DNA of 64,000 nt from CALGLS01 sp047626155 (GTDB taxonomy: Bacteria; Bacteroidota; Bacteroidia; Chitinophagales; Saprospiraceae). Location of the stretch: positions 1-64,000 of the forward strand of contig JBLHRR010000012.1 of assembly GCA_047626155.1 (NCBI GenBank), read 5' to 3'. The notes beneath the pieces were generated by a model. The model saw only the letters and a list, made by a program, of their open reading frames with translations. It was not told the origin of the DNA and did no database searches. Position numbers and translations under genes: made by a program. Numbering within the stretch: the stretch's first letter is position 1; each line of letters begins with the position of its first letter. Below, in pieces: positions 1-7,276 of this stretch.

Positions 1-30
1 ACTTCACCAGAACCTTTCTTTACAGATCTC

Positions 31-582
31 TTATCCTTTGCAGAAATCTCCAACCAGTAAAAGGCCACTGACCACACCAATTTCAATCTCTCCATCAAAG
101 GAGCCTTTTCCAAAACCAATCGCTTTACTAAGGACCACCTGTCCTAAAACATCGTAAACCTTCAAGTCTATTTCATCCATTGGCTCTCCAGCCAAATGCA
201 AGGTAAAAATACCATTATTAGGATTTGGAGAGATTTGTAAAATCATTGTTGAATTTATATCCTCTGTCGAGGTCGTCATGATATTTATTAGCGCTGTTAA
301 TGTATCGGTGCCACAGTCGCTTGCGACCATTAGCGTAACCAAATAATCTCCAGCGGCCATGAAGTCGTGAACCGGAGCAGCTGGCGTGCTCGTATTGCCA
401 TCTCCAAAAAACCAGAGGAAGGAGTCCGCATCTAAACTTAAGTTGGTGAAAGCGACGGAGTTACTACTGACTTTAAAAGTGAAGTTGGTAATGGGCAAAG
501 CGCCGCCTAATTGGTTTGTATTGACAGCCGATAAGATCAGACAAAGCAGAGGCATTAACGCCCATTGGTACAGATTCTTCAC
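31..582 (-). CDS. Secreted PKD-domain protein with frameshifted T9SS tail
   Basis: A 183-residue reading frame starts with a signal peptide (about residues 1-24). A PKD-like segment follows at about 35-100 (FLWFFGDGNTSTPAAPVHDF), then the start of a type A T9SS sorting domain at about 115-165 (ISPNPNNGIFTLHLAG, KVYDVLGQVV). Proteins of this kind are exported through the outer membrane by T9SS and anchored or released at the surface. The last 15 residues do not look like a sorting tail. One T fewer near position 58-61 restores GLYWLEISAKDKRSVKK in the next frame, which is the normal end of such a domain. The gene is therefore broken, or the base calls are wrong; the restored frame runs off the window at base 1. 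At 183 residues it is short for a T9SS cargo, so the PKD domain may be nearly all of the mature protein. Confidence 0.75.
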   Translation of the reverse strand: MKNLYQWALMPLLCLILSAVNTNQLGGALPITNFTFKVSSNSVAFTNLSLDADSFLWFFGDGNTSTPAAPVHDFMAAGDYLVTLMVASDCGTDTLTALINIMTTSTEDINSTMILQISPNPNNGIFTLHLAGEPMDEIDLKVYDVLGQVVLSKAIGFGKGSFDGEIEIGVVSGLLLVGDFCKG

Positions 583-746
583 TTTTCTTGGAGTTGAATA
601 TTAAGATAGGAATCTAGGATCGGATATGCTAAGATAAGAAAAGTACTAGAAAGGTGGAAGTGGATGGTTTAATAACGTGAGGTAATGGGAGAGGAACTTC
701 TTTTACAACTTCAACTCCAACCTTCCGCCAATTGGGGTGGGGCGTT

Positions 747-933
747 CTCTGCGGCCTCTGCGTGATTTTAAAATACGATAGGTCTATTTGGGGAATATCG
801 AAAGAACTGGAATTCTCACTTTAGTGTGCTTATTCACGCAGAGGCCGCAGAGCAAAACATACCTAACGCGCGTCTCGCTCTTTGTTCTCTGTGGCCTCTG
901 TGGCCTCTGTGTGATTCAAAAATACATTAGGTA
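747..933. repeat. CTCTGCGG inverted-repeat module
   Basis: CTCTGCGGCCTCTGCGTGA at 747-765 is perfectly complementary to 834-852. A degenerate direct copy lies at 887-914, with the CTCTGTGG unit extended. The two direct units are followed by a similar tail, AAAATACGATAGGT at 770-783 and AAAATACATTAGGT at 919-932. The same module, again as an inverted pair with this tail, recurs at 36799-36893, so it is an interspersed repeat and not a chance palindrome. Function unknown. Confidence 0.7.
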
Positions 934-1010
934 CGTTTTCAAATCAACCACTCGGTCCACGTATTAAGGAATTTGATTTGAGGTTGCTTTTGAGGTTGAA
1001 AAGGCAATAA

Positions 1011-1045
1011 AAAAGGCGGCCCAGGAAACTCCCAAGCCGCTTTTA
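1011..1045 (-). terminator. Terminator of the flotillin gene
   Basis: On the minus strand a GCGGC/GCCGC stem is followed by a run of T (TTTTTTATT). It lies 22 bases beyond the flotillin stop codon, as expected for a factor-independent terminator. Confidence 0.75.
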
Positions 1046-1066
1046 TAAATCATTGAAAACAAGTTC

Positions 1067-2527
1067 TTACTTATTCTCAGGTCTAACTTCCTCAACGTCC
1101 ACCTCATTCGCAATAGCTGGTGGCAATTTATGCTCCGCGCCATTCTTCTGTGTCTTGCCCATATACTCCGGTAAATCCATACCGGCCATGTTTAATAAGT
1201 CACTCAAAGGTGGTACTGATTTATACAAACCAGAAACGAATTTAGAAGTCGAATTTCCTTCCCCATCGCCATTGCCACCGCCATCCCAGACGGTTACTTT
1301 GTCGATCTTCATACTCTTCACGGCTTCGACCTGTGTCTTCACAAGCTCTTCTAGTTTATCAGCAATCATCATCAAGACTGCTTCACGCGTATCGCCATTG
1401 GCAGCTTCCACGATCTTACTGAAACCTTCTGCCTGACGGCTCAAAATTTCATACATACCCTTAGCTTCTGCTTCTTTCTTCAGGTAGATCGCATCAGCGT
1501 CCCCTTTCGCAATTCGACGAGTTTGCTCTGCTTCTGCTTCTGCATCAATTTCCATTCTACGTTTTGCAATTTCAGCCTTTACAATAATGTCTGCTTCTTT
1601 GGTTGCTCTCTCTCTCGCTGCACGAGCCTGTTCTGCTTCCTTCTCTGAGAGATAAGCTTCTTCCAAACCTTTCGCTTTCTGAATTTGCGCCGCCGCAGTT
1701 GCCATACGTAATGCCTCTGCTTCTTTCACTTGACGTTCTGCATTCGATTTTGCAATTAAAATCAAAGCTTCGTTTTCTCCTTCAATGGATTTCGCATCCG
1801 CCTCTGCTTCCCCTACTTTTGCATCTGCATCTGCAGAAGAAACCTGGATACGTTTGTCCATGTTGGCATTGGCCTCTCCAATAGAACCATCTCTGTTTTT
1901 CTCTGCAACTGACATCTTCGCATCGTTGATCGCTTTGGCAGCAGCCTCCTTACCTAATGCTTCGATGTAACCAGATTCGTCTTGGATATCTGTTACGTTT
2001 ACGTTGATTAATTCCAAACCAATCTTACGCAATTCTGCGCCCACATTCGTGGATACATTGGATAAGAATTTATCTCTATTCGAGTTGATTTCTTCAATGT
2101 CCATCGTGGCAACCACCAAACGAAGCTGACCGAAGATGATGTCCTTCGCGATGTCTTTGATTTCATCGTTGGTTCTATTCAATAACCTTTCTGCAGCGTT
2201 TAACATGCTTCCTTCTTTATTGGATATACCAACAGTAAATCGAGAAGGAACATTTACACGAATGTTTTGCTTACTCAAAGCGCCTCGAAGATCTATATCA
2301 ATAGAGATAGGCGTTAAGTCTAAAAATGCGTAATCTTGAAATACAGGCCAAACAAATGCTGCTCCACCGGCGACACAACGTGCTGACCCGTTTCCTGTTT
2401 TTCCATAGATAACTAATATTCTATCTGATGGACAGCGCTTGTAACGATTGATGAAAAAGACAACTAAGACAAAAAGAATAAAGACTAATATGCCTCCTAG
2501 GCTTAAAAAGATTTCCAAAACTTCCAT
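1067..2527 (-). CDS. Flotillin family protein (SPFH domain)
   Basis: This 486-residue protein has one N-terminal membrane segment (about residues 7-28), an SPFH/band-7 domain (about 30-200), and a long helical region rich in Ala and Glu (about 200-400) typical of flotillin coiled coils. A Gly-rich linker (WDGGGNGDGEGN) and a short C-terminal tail follow. Flotillins (FloT/YuaG, YqiK) oligomerise at the membrane and organise membrane microdomains and membrane fluidity. The upstream gene on the same strand is NfeD-like, the usual partner (compare yuaF-yuaG of Bacillus), so a two-gene unit is likely despite the 301-base gap between them. The length is close to the family norm of about 500. The large overlapping frames on the opposite strand come from the repetitive Ala/Glu codons. 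Confidence 0.92.
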   Translation of the reverse strand: MEVLEIFLSLGGILVFILFVLVVFFINRYKRCPSDRILVIYGKTGNGSARCVAGGAAFVWPVFQDYAFLDLTPISIDIDLRGALSKQNIRVNVPSRFTVGISNKEGSMLNAAERLLNRTNDEIKDIAKDIIFGQLRLVVATMDIEEINSNRDKFLSNVSTNVGAELRKIGLELINVNVTDIQDESGYIEALGKEAAAKAINDAKMSVAEKNRDGSIGEANANMDKRIQVSSADADAKVGEAEADAKSIEGENEALILIAKSNAERQVKEAEALRMATAAAQIQKAKGLEEAYLSEKEAEQARAARERATKEADIIVKAEIAKRRMEIDAEAEAEQTRRIAKGDADAIYLKKEAEAKGMYEILSRQAEGFSKIVEAANGDTREAVLMMIADKLEELVKTQVEAVKSMKIDKVTVWDGGGNGDGEGNSTSKFVSGLYKSVPPLSDLLNMAGMDLPEYMGKTQKNGAEHKLPPAIANEVDVEEVRPENK

Positions 2528-2828
2528 AACTAGTGAATTTTGATGAGAATGTTTAAAGTTTATTGCTTCCAGTTATCAAAAGGAAATTATTACCCTATCC
2601 ATACTCGGTTAGATAAAAGATGTCGTTGCCGGGGCTAACACAGCTAAAGGGATTAGCGAAGGCGATTAGACTGTGTATATATTGTTATAGCAATGTTTGC
2701 ACGAGCCCTCCAAATTGGGAATGAAAAATGATAACTTTGTATTTATGTTGTTATTACTAGTAACCGCCACGGCGCTACGAGGGCGCTATGTCAGGAGGGA
2801 CTAATTACCCAACCCCTTTGTTAACCAG
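2528..2828. other. Gap between NfeD-like and flotillin genes
   Basis: No gene is visible. The only notable content is one copy of the GTAGCG..GGTTAC box, pointing toward flotillin. The length suggests flotillin may have its own promoter in addition to read-through from the upstream gene. Confidence 0.5.
2760..2779 (-). repeat. GTAGCG..GGTTAC box, copy 1
   Basis: Read on the minus strand this is CGTAGCGCCGTGGCGGTTAC, one of six near-identical boxes in the window. It lies 233 bases upstream of flotillin and in the same orientation. Confidence 0.65.
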
Positions 2829-3443
2829 TTAACTGAAATTATATTGTTCAACAGATTCTACCAAAAGTAGGTTGTTATCCAATACTTCCAGGATTCGAAC
2901 ATTAGATCCGGTCGGCAGGCCATTACCTTCTGTGATGGCGTCCAGTTCTTTTAGTGCTCCTTGTATTTCGATGTGAACCTTCCCCTGTCCGCTTTTCGCA
3001 GGTGGGATGGAAAGATAGACTTCTGCGATTTGAAATATCGCATCGGTAAGGTCTACGTTTCCGGATTCCCCTAGTTTGGAAAGAAGGTATAGTAAATAAG
3101 CGACACTAATCATGGCTATAAATCCAGCAAGACTAGACAGTAAGACTGTTGTTAAAATAGGTTTCCCTGCGTTGAGCAGCATGACACCGGCCCAGCCAAA
3201 TAGCGTGAAAAAAGCGATGATGCTTCTGACAGAGATCAGGGAGAAATCGCCTCCCAGCTCTGCTCCACTACTATCTTCGGCTGAAGTACTCATGTTGACA
3301 TCCGCGTCGTCAAACTCCAATCCGATCATGCTCAATACCAACTGTATCAGCAATAAAATGCTGAAGACAATGGCTATGGTCCAGAATATTTGTTGTGTAT
3401 TCGAGAGAGCGCCCCACCAGTTTCCTGAAATTAAAGTTACCAT
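2829..3443 (-). CDS. NfeD-like membrane protein (YuaF type), flotillin partner
   Basis: This 204-residue protein has an N-terminal membrane segment (about 19-41), an acidic loop (DDADVNMSTSAEDSSGAELGGDFS), a hydrophobic hairpin (about 73-120) and a C-terminal beta-rich part (about 145-204, ending NLLLVESVEQYNF) that fits an OB-like NfeD domain. YuaF-type NfeD proteins are membrane partners of flotillins and their genes are usually adjacent, as here. The call rests on architecture and context, since the sequence is divergent. It is somewhat longer than Bacillus YuaF (about 174 residues), mainly because of the acidic loop. Confidence 0.75.
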   Translation of the reverse strand: MVTLISGNWWGALSNTQQIFWTIAIVFSILLLIQLVLSMIGLEFDDADVNMSTSAEDSSGAELGGDFSLISVRSIIAFFTLFGWAGVMLLNAGKPILTTVLLSSLAGFIAMISVAYLLYLLSKLGESGNVDLTDAIFQIAEVYLSIPPAKSGQGKVHIEIQGALKELDAITEGNGLPTGSNVRILEVLDNNLLLVESVEQYNFS

Positions 3444-3828
3444 AGGCTTTGTGTTCTTTGATTCTCGTTGTGAAGGTCAACTTATTGATTGACCTATCAT
3501 TTTTTCCTATGCCTTAAATATAGGTAGAAACGGAGGGAAACCCGTCTTGGCTTCGACAAATGAAGTGAAAATTTAGGCGAAATTGCTAAATCGGCTAACC
3601 CAAGGGTATTGTTATAAAATTTTGTAGAGTTATATTGGCCAGTGCTACTAGATGGAAGCAACCATTTTGCTATTAATTACGTCTCTAATCCTAGACTTGA
3701 TTCAAAATGTTTTAGAAAGAAAAAAAAATGCTATGGCCAAGGCAACCAATCTATCTTTAATTACATCATCCTTCCATAAGCAAGTAAAAAGGCAAAATAT
3801 CTCTACCTTTAGGGTACGAAAAGAATAC

Positions 3829-4398
3829 ATGACGGAAGATCAAATCATAAATGGTTGTTTGGCGGGAAATCGCGATTATCAACGGCAGTTGTACGAGCAG
3901 TACAAGGTGACCATGTTTCGTATTTGTCTTCGTTACGCCAATAATAGAATGGAGGCGGAGGATATGTTGCAGGATGGTTTTATTCGGGTATTCATTGATT
4001 TAAAGCAGTTTTCAGGAAAAGGAGCGCTTGGTGGTTGGATTAGAAAAGTAATAGTGAATGCTTGTTTAATGCACATTCGTAAAAATAAAAAATTTCAGTA
4101 CGATACAAACCTGGAAGTCGTAGCAGATACTCATCAGTCGGATGCAGAAATTTATAGTCGCCTTGGAGCAGAGGCACTGACCAAACTGATTCAAAAGTTG
4201 CCAACCGGGTACCGTATTGTGTTTAACCTTTTTGTAGTAGAAGGATATAGCCATAAAGAAATTGCAGATCAATTGAATATTAACGTGAATACTTCAAAAT
4301 CACAATTGTCAAAAGCAAAGGCTTCTTTGCGCCGGAAATTGGAAACCAATACTGTAGATAACAACGAAAAATTAACTTACAGCAGTTCAAGATTTTAG
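3829..4398 (+). CDS. ECF-type RNA polymerase sigma factor
   Basis: From the ATG at 3829 the product has 189 residues (MTEDQIINGCLAGNRDYQ). Region 2 is seen in YKVTMFRICLRYANNRMEAE followed by DMLQDGFIRVF, and region 4 as an HTH (GYSHKEIADQLNINVNTSKS). An upstream in-frame ATG at 3652 would add 59 residues with no sigma-factor character, so I chose the later start. The next gene encodes a membrane/barrel protein with a short cytoplasmic N-terminus, a common partner of ECF factors in Saprospiria. It is probably an anti-sigma-like regulator, and the sigma factor would answer to an envelope signal. The last 13 residues (from about base 4359) are encoded by the left end of hairpin-element copy A, which also supplies the stop codon. 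The native C-terminus has therefore probably been replaced. Confidence 0.9.
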   Translation: MTEDQIINGCLAGNRDYQRQLYEQYKVTMFRICLRYANNRMEAEDMLQDGFIRVFIDLKQFSGKGALGGWIRKVIVNACLMHIRKNKKFQYDTNLEVVADTHQSDAEIYSRLGAEALTKLIQKLPTGYRIVFNLFVVEGYSHKEIADQLNINVNTSKSQLSKAKASLRRKLETNTVDNNEKLTYSSSRF

Positions 4399-4479
4399 TT
4401 AAAGCAAAACGACTAAAGGGAGAGTGCTTTAGCTAAAAGCTTGACTGTAGAGACGGGGATGATTTTTTTTTGTGTTATA
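4359..4479 (+). repeat. Hairpin element copy A (121 bp)
   Basis: The left end TAACAACGAAAAATTAA lies inside the 3' end of the sigma-factor gene. Arms at 4383-4406 and 4425-4447 pair over about 20 bases and flank an 18-nt loop (AAACGACTAAAGGGAGAG, 4407-4424). The arm sequence differs from copies B and E but the pairing is kept. The right end is about 4460-4479. The next gene starts 31 bases later on the same strand. See copy B for the family description. Confidence 0.85.
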
Positions 4480-4509
4480 TAGTATATAAACTAAGTCAAT
4501 TTTTATCAA

Positions 4510-5928
4510 ATGGATATGAATCAACATAATGATAATTTGGAGCATTTTTTCCGTAAAGGACTTAAGGATAATGCGGGCTTAATACCAGAGAATGATACTT
4601 GGGACATGCCTTCAGATTCCGTATGGGAAGGCATCGAAGGTGCATTGCCCGAGAGAAAGAGAAGCTTCCCTTTTATTCCAATTATTTCCATAGCACCGAT
4701 GCGTCGTTTGAAGTGGGCCTTTGCGGCTTCTGTGTTATTATTGTTTTCTGTTTACGTAGGGTATAATCATCAACAAAAAATAGAAACGCTTTCGGAAGAA
4801 ATAGCTATTCAGTCGGAACTGTTCCAGTTTTTGGAAGAAGAAAATAATAATAATGTTTCGTTGCAGGCTTCCGTAAATATTAAGAATACAATTGCTCCCA
4901 AACCAAAAACACGTTTAGCAAAAGCGGTAAAAGTTTCAACTACAGTTGAAAATGAACTTGTCAATACTTTTGAATCAATCCCTTTTTTATTGGAAACAAG
5001 AGAACCGATTACTTTGGTTGTGGATAATTCAGAGCTCTTACCTTTTGCGCTAAAAACCATAACACTGAGTTCGAATGAATTTTCATTTGTTCCTACAGAA
5101 CACGATTTACCAGCGCTAACCACAATTTCGTCAGTGATGGTTAAACCAGCTAAGAAGTGCAACAGGTTCTATGCAGGAATCTTCACCGGTCCTTCTCGTT
5201 GGAAAACTAAAATAGTGAATAAGGTCAGTGATGCCTTTTTGCCTAAAGGAAAGCTGGGAAAAGAAAGAGGAATAGAAACTGGATTCAAACTGGGTTGGGA
5301 AATAGCTAACAATTGGTCGTTGGAAACAGGCATTAGCTTTGCTAAAAATACCAGAACAGTGCATCAGGAAAAGTCTTTCAGATTTGATCCAATGAAAGAA
5401 AGCTTAAACGCAGATGGTAATTTGCAATCTTCCTACGATTCTCAAATGAGTACTCCCTTTGGGAATGCAGCGATGGTACTGGATGTAACACGGAAACCTG
5501 AAACTATGTTGACTGACGGAGAGCTTTTTGATGTTTCTTTTAACAATGAATTTACAACCGCTTTGATTCAGCTTCCATTGACGGCTCGTTATAATATTCA
5601 AAAAGGAAAATTAAACCTCAGCTTGTCAGCGGGTATGCTCCTGTCTTTCTTGCAAGAACATTATATTAAAATGCCTGAGGACAGAGTAGGAGATCATCCA
5701 ATGTTATTGGATGAACATGCCCGTTTGAAAGATCAAGCTCCTGACTTAAATAATATGCACTATGCGGTACAAGGTGGAGTTCAAGTTGCTTATCGTGCAA
5801 CGGAAAATCTAGAGGTATACGTAGCCCCAACAGCTGCAAAAAGTCTAAGCTCCGTTGCCGAAAACGAAGAGACTTCAACAACACTGGCGCAGGTGGGATT
5901 AATGGCAGGGGTGAATGTGCGGTTTTAA
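4510..5928 (+). CDS. Anti-sigma-like membrane protein with C-terminal beta-barrel domain
   Basis: This 472-residue protein has a polar N-terminus of about 60 residues (LEHFFRKGLKDNA, WDMPSDSVWEGIEGALPER), one membrane segment (about 67-86, LKWAFAASVLLLFSVYVGY), a short coiled coil, and a long Thr/Ser/Val-rich linker. The C-terminal half (about 215-472) has alternating beta-strand character (FYAGIFTGPSRWKTK ... LSAGMLLSFLQEH ... QVGLMAGVNVRF), as in PorT/outer-membrane beta-barrel domains. This layout occurs next to ECF sigma genes in Saprospiria, where the N-terminus probably holds the sigma factor. That is inferred from context, not from a motif. The start codon follows hairpin-element copy A by 31 bases, so the element sits between the two partner genes. 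The stop overlaps the convergent trhA gene by 4 bases. Confidence 0.7.
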   Translation: MDMNQHNDNLEHFFRKGLKDNAGLIPENDTWDMPSDSVWEGIEGALPERKRSFPFIPIISIAPMRRLKWAFAASVLLLFSVYVGYNHQQKIETLSEEIAIQSELFQFLEEENNNNVSLQASVNIKNTIAPKPKTRLAKAVKVSTTVENELVNTFESIPFLLETREPITLVVDNSELLPFALKTITLSSNEFSFVPTEHDLPALTTISSVMVKPAKKCNRFYAGIFTGPSRWKTKIVNKVSDAFLPKGKLGKERGIETGFKLGWEIANNWSLETGISFAKNTRTVHQEKSFRFDPMKESLNADGNLQSSYDSQMSTPFGNAAMVLDVTRKPETMLTDGELFDVSFNNEFTTALIQLPLTARYNIQKGKLNLSLSAGMLLSFLQEHYIKMPEDRVGDHPMLLDEHARLKDQAPDLNNMHYAVQGGVQVAYRATENLEVYVAPTAAKSLSSVAENEETSTTLAQVGLMAGVNVRF

Positions 5929-6575
5929 TGAAGGCATAACCACAATGCCCAAAAGTGTCCGGTACTTCCTGCTATAACAAACAAATGCCAAATCGCGTGG
6001 TTATAACGCATGTCATTTCTAGTGTAAAAATAGGCACCTGTCGTATAAAACAAACCGCCAATACAAATACCCAACAATGCACCCACAGATAATTCTTCCC
6101 AGATATAGGGCAGGGTTAATACACCCGACCAACCCATCACCAGATAAAGTGCAATAGAGAACTTCTCAAATCGTCCGACAAAGAATATTTTGAAAATTGT
6201 TCCAAAGAATACGCAAATCCAGAGAGTGGCTAGGATGCTCATTCCATAGGTCGTTGGTAAATATAGAAGGAGGAAAGGAGTATGCGTTCCTACAATTAAA
6301 TAGTAAATGGCAATGTGATCCATGATTCGGAAAATATGCTTTTTCCTCGGATCAGATTGATAATGGTATAAGGTAGAGATGAGGTAAGCGGCTGTCAAAG
6401 AAAAACAAAAAGTGAAGGCACCATAATAAACGGCATTGGTCACCTGCAGGTTGCACTGCGATAATAATAGAAAACTTCCTAGTAAGCAAAAAGGAACAGC
6501 AACCCCATGGCTGTATACGTTGGCCCATTCCTCTTTGGATAAGGTGTTTTGTTTAAGCATGTCTGTTTTTGTCAA
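5925..6575 (-). CDS. Hemolysin III / TrhA family membrane protein (PAQR-like)
   Basis: This 216-residue protein has about seven membrane segments. The family's conserved polar residues are visible: SHG near the start (residues 22-24), STLYH after the second membrane segment, RIMDHIAIYYLIVGTHTPF in the middle, and HAIWHLFVIAGSTGHFWAL at the end. The three His and one Asp in these motifs probably bind a metal. TrhA proteins influence membrane lipid balance and fluidity in bacteria; the older name hemolysin III is historical. The gene is convergent with the upstream barrel gene and overlaps its stop by 4 bases. A later start at residue 6 is possible. Confidence 0.9.
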   Translation of the reverse strand: MTKTDMLKQNTLSKEEWANVYSHGVAVPFCLLGSFLLLSQCNLQVTNAVYYGAFTFCFSLTAAYLISTLYHYQSDPRKKHIFRIMDHIAIYYLIVGTHTPFLLLYLPTTYGMSILATLWICVFFGTIFKIFFVGRFEKFSIALYLVMGWSGVLTLPYIWEELSVGALLGICIGGLFYTTGAYFYTRNDMRYNHAIWHLFVIAGSTGHFWALWLCLH

Positions 6576-6585
6576 AATTACGGAT

Positions 6586-6626
6586 AAAAAAAGGACTTAT
6601 CCTCTTCAGAATAAGTCCTTTTTTTT
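6586..6626. terminator. Strong hairpin with A and T tracts (bidirectional terminator)
   Basis: AAAGGACTTAT pairs with ATAAGTCCTTT, with runs of A before and T after, so it can act on either strand. It lies just upstream of trhA and 93 bases beyond the stop of the small minus-strand frame at 6719-6970, whose transcript it would end. Confidence 0.7.
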
Positions 6627-6718
6627 AGGGTAGCGGGCTATAGCATGACTCTACTCTAACCCGTTGTGTGTAACATATGAGAAAATTCTTCAATTTCTTC
6701 TAGTCTTCAGACCTACGA

Positions 6719-6970
6719 TTAACCTACCCAGGTATAACCGCCGTCATTGCCTTTTGCCTTAGATTTTTTGTCATTCGCTGTAGAGGTTAATCTACTGCTT
6801 ACTTTGATTGTCGGTAGTGTGATCTTGGTGCTTTTTAACATGCCTTCTGAGTTTAGTGTTTCAATGAAAAGTGTTGTGTATTTTAAACTACTTACGTAGG
6901 GAGATAAGCGTGAAAGCCTATCATTTGTGTAGTGCTCAGAGCAGTTTGTTTTTTTCTTTCGGTTTTTCAA
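6719..6970 (-). CDS. Small basic peptide, function unknown (possible RiPP-like precursor)
   Basis: The frame has 83 codons. A shorter version from the ATG at 6841 has 40 residues (MLKSTKITLPTIKVSSRLTS, then a Lys/Asn-rich stretch ending GGYTWVG). I recognise no family. The short form has a basic leader-like start, a Ser/Thr-rich middle and a Gly-rich aromatic tail, which would suit a modified peptide, but no modification enzyme lies nearby. A strong terminator follows on the same strand, which supports a transcript here. It could equally be an unselected open frame. Confidence 0.35.
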   Translation of the reverse strand: MKNRKKKTNCSEHYTNDRLSRLSPYVSSLKYTTLFIETLNSEGMLKSTKITLPTIKVSSRLTSTANDKKSKAKGNDGGYTWVG

Positions 6971-7149
6971 AGGGGTGATTGTAGTACGTTGACTGATTTA
7001 GAAAGTTGTCAACATATTTATTTATTTTATATTTAACAAATATGATGCCATTGATCCTATGTTTTTGGCCTGCAACCGCTTTTTTACAAAAAGAACTGAA
7101 AGAAAAATCCTTACATTTGATTTTGACTTGTCCATACCCTCATCCTTAT
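6971..7149. other. AT-rich intergenic stretch without visible gene
   Basis: This AT-rich stretch leads into hairpin-element copy B. I see no open frame of useful length and no recognised RNA. Confidence 0.4.
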
Positions 7150-7269
7150 TGACAACGAAAAATTAAATCCCGATTTGGAAACGATTATGTAAATCAAAAC
7201 GACCACAGGGAGAGTGATTTATATAATCGTTTCCACCAAAGAAATCGGGAAATTATTTTTTGTGTAATA
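7150..7269 (+). repeat. Hairpin element copy B (120 bp, best-preserved copy)
   Basis: This copy shows the whole design. The left end (7150-7166) is TGACAACGAAAAATTAA. CCCGATTT (7169-7176) pairs with AAATCGGG (7242-7249), and 7177-7196 pairs with 7215-7234 over 20 bases. The loop 7197-7214 is AAACGACCACAGGGAGAG. The right end TTATTTTTTGTGTAATA (7253-7269) is roughly complementary to the left end, so the whole unit folds into one long hairpin. The GTG start of the PLP enzyme is 7 bases beyond it. Copies A, C, D, E and I keep the loop (D degenerate) while their arms differ in sequence but stay paired. Confidence 0.9.
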
Positions 7270-7276
7270 CTTATCA

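Larger units (their letters stand above)
583..1066. other. Intergenic stretch with GC-rich repeats and a terminator
   Basis: I see no convincing gene here. The stretch holds a 19-bp perfect inverted repeat (747-765 and 834-852), a second variant of the same repeat (887-933), and the flotillin terminator at the right end. Confidence 0.6.

Noticed and set aside
1053..1436. 127-codon plus-strand frame opposite flotillin
   Set aside because: Explained by the Ala/Glu-rich coiled-coil codons on the other strand.
2885..2905. GGATTCGAAC, like a tRNA T-loop
   Set aside because: It lies inside the NfeD-like coding region and no acceptor or anticodon arm can be folded around it.
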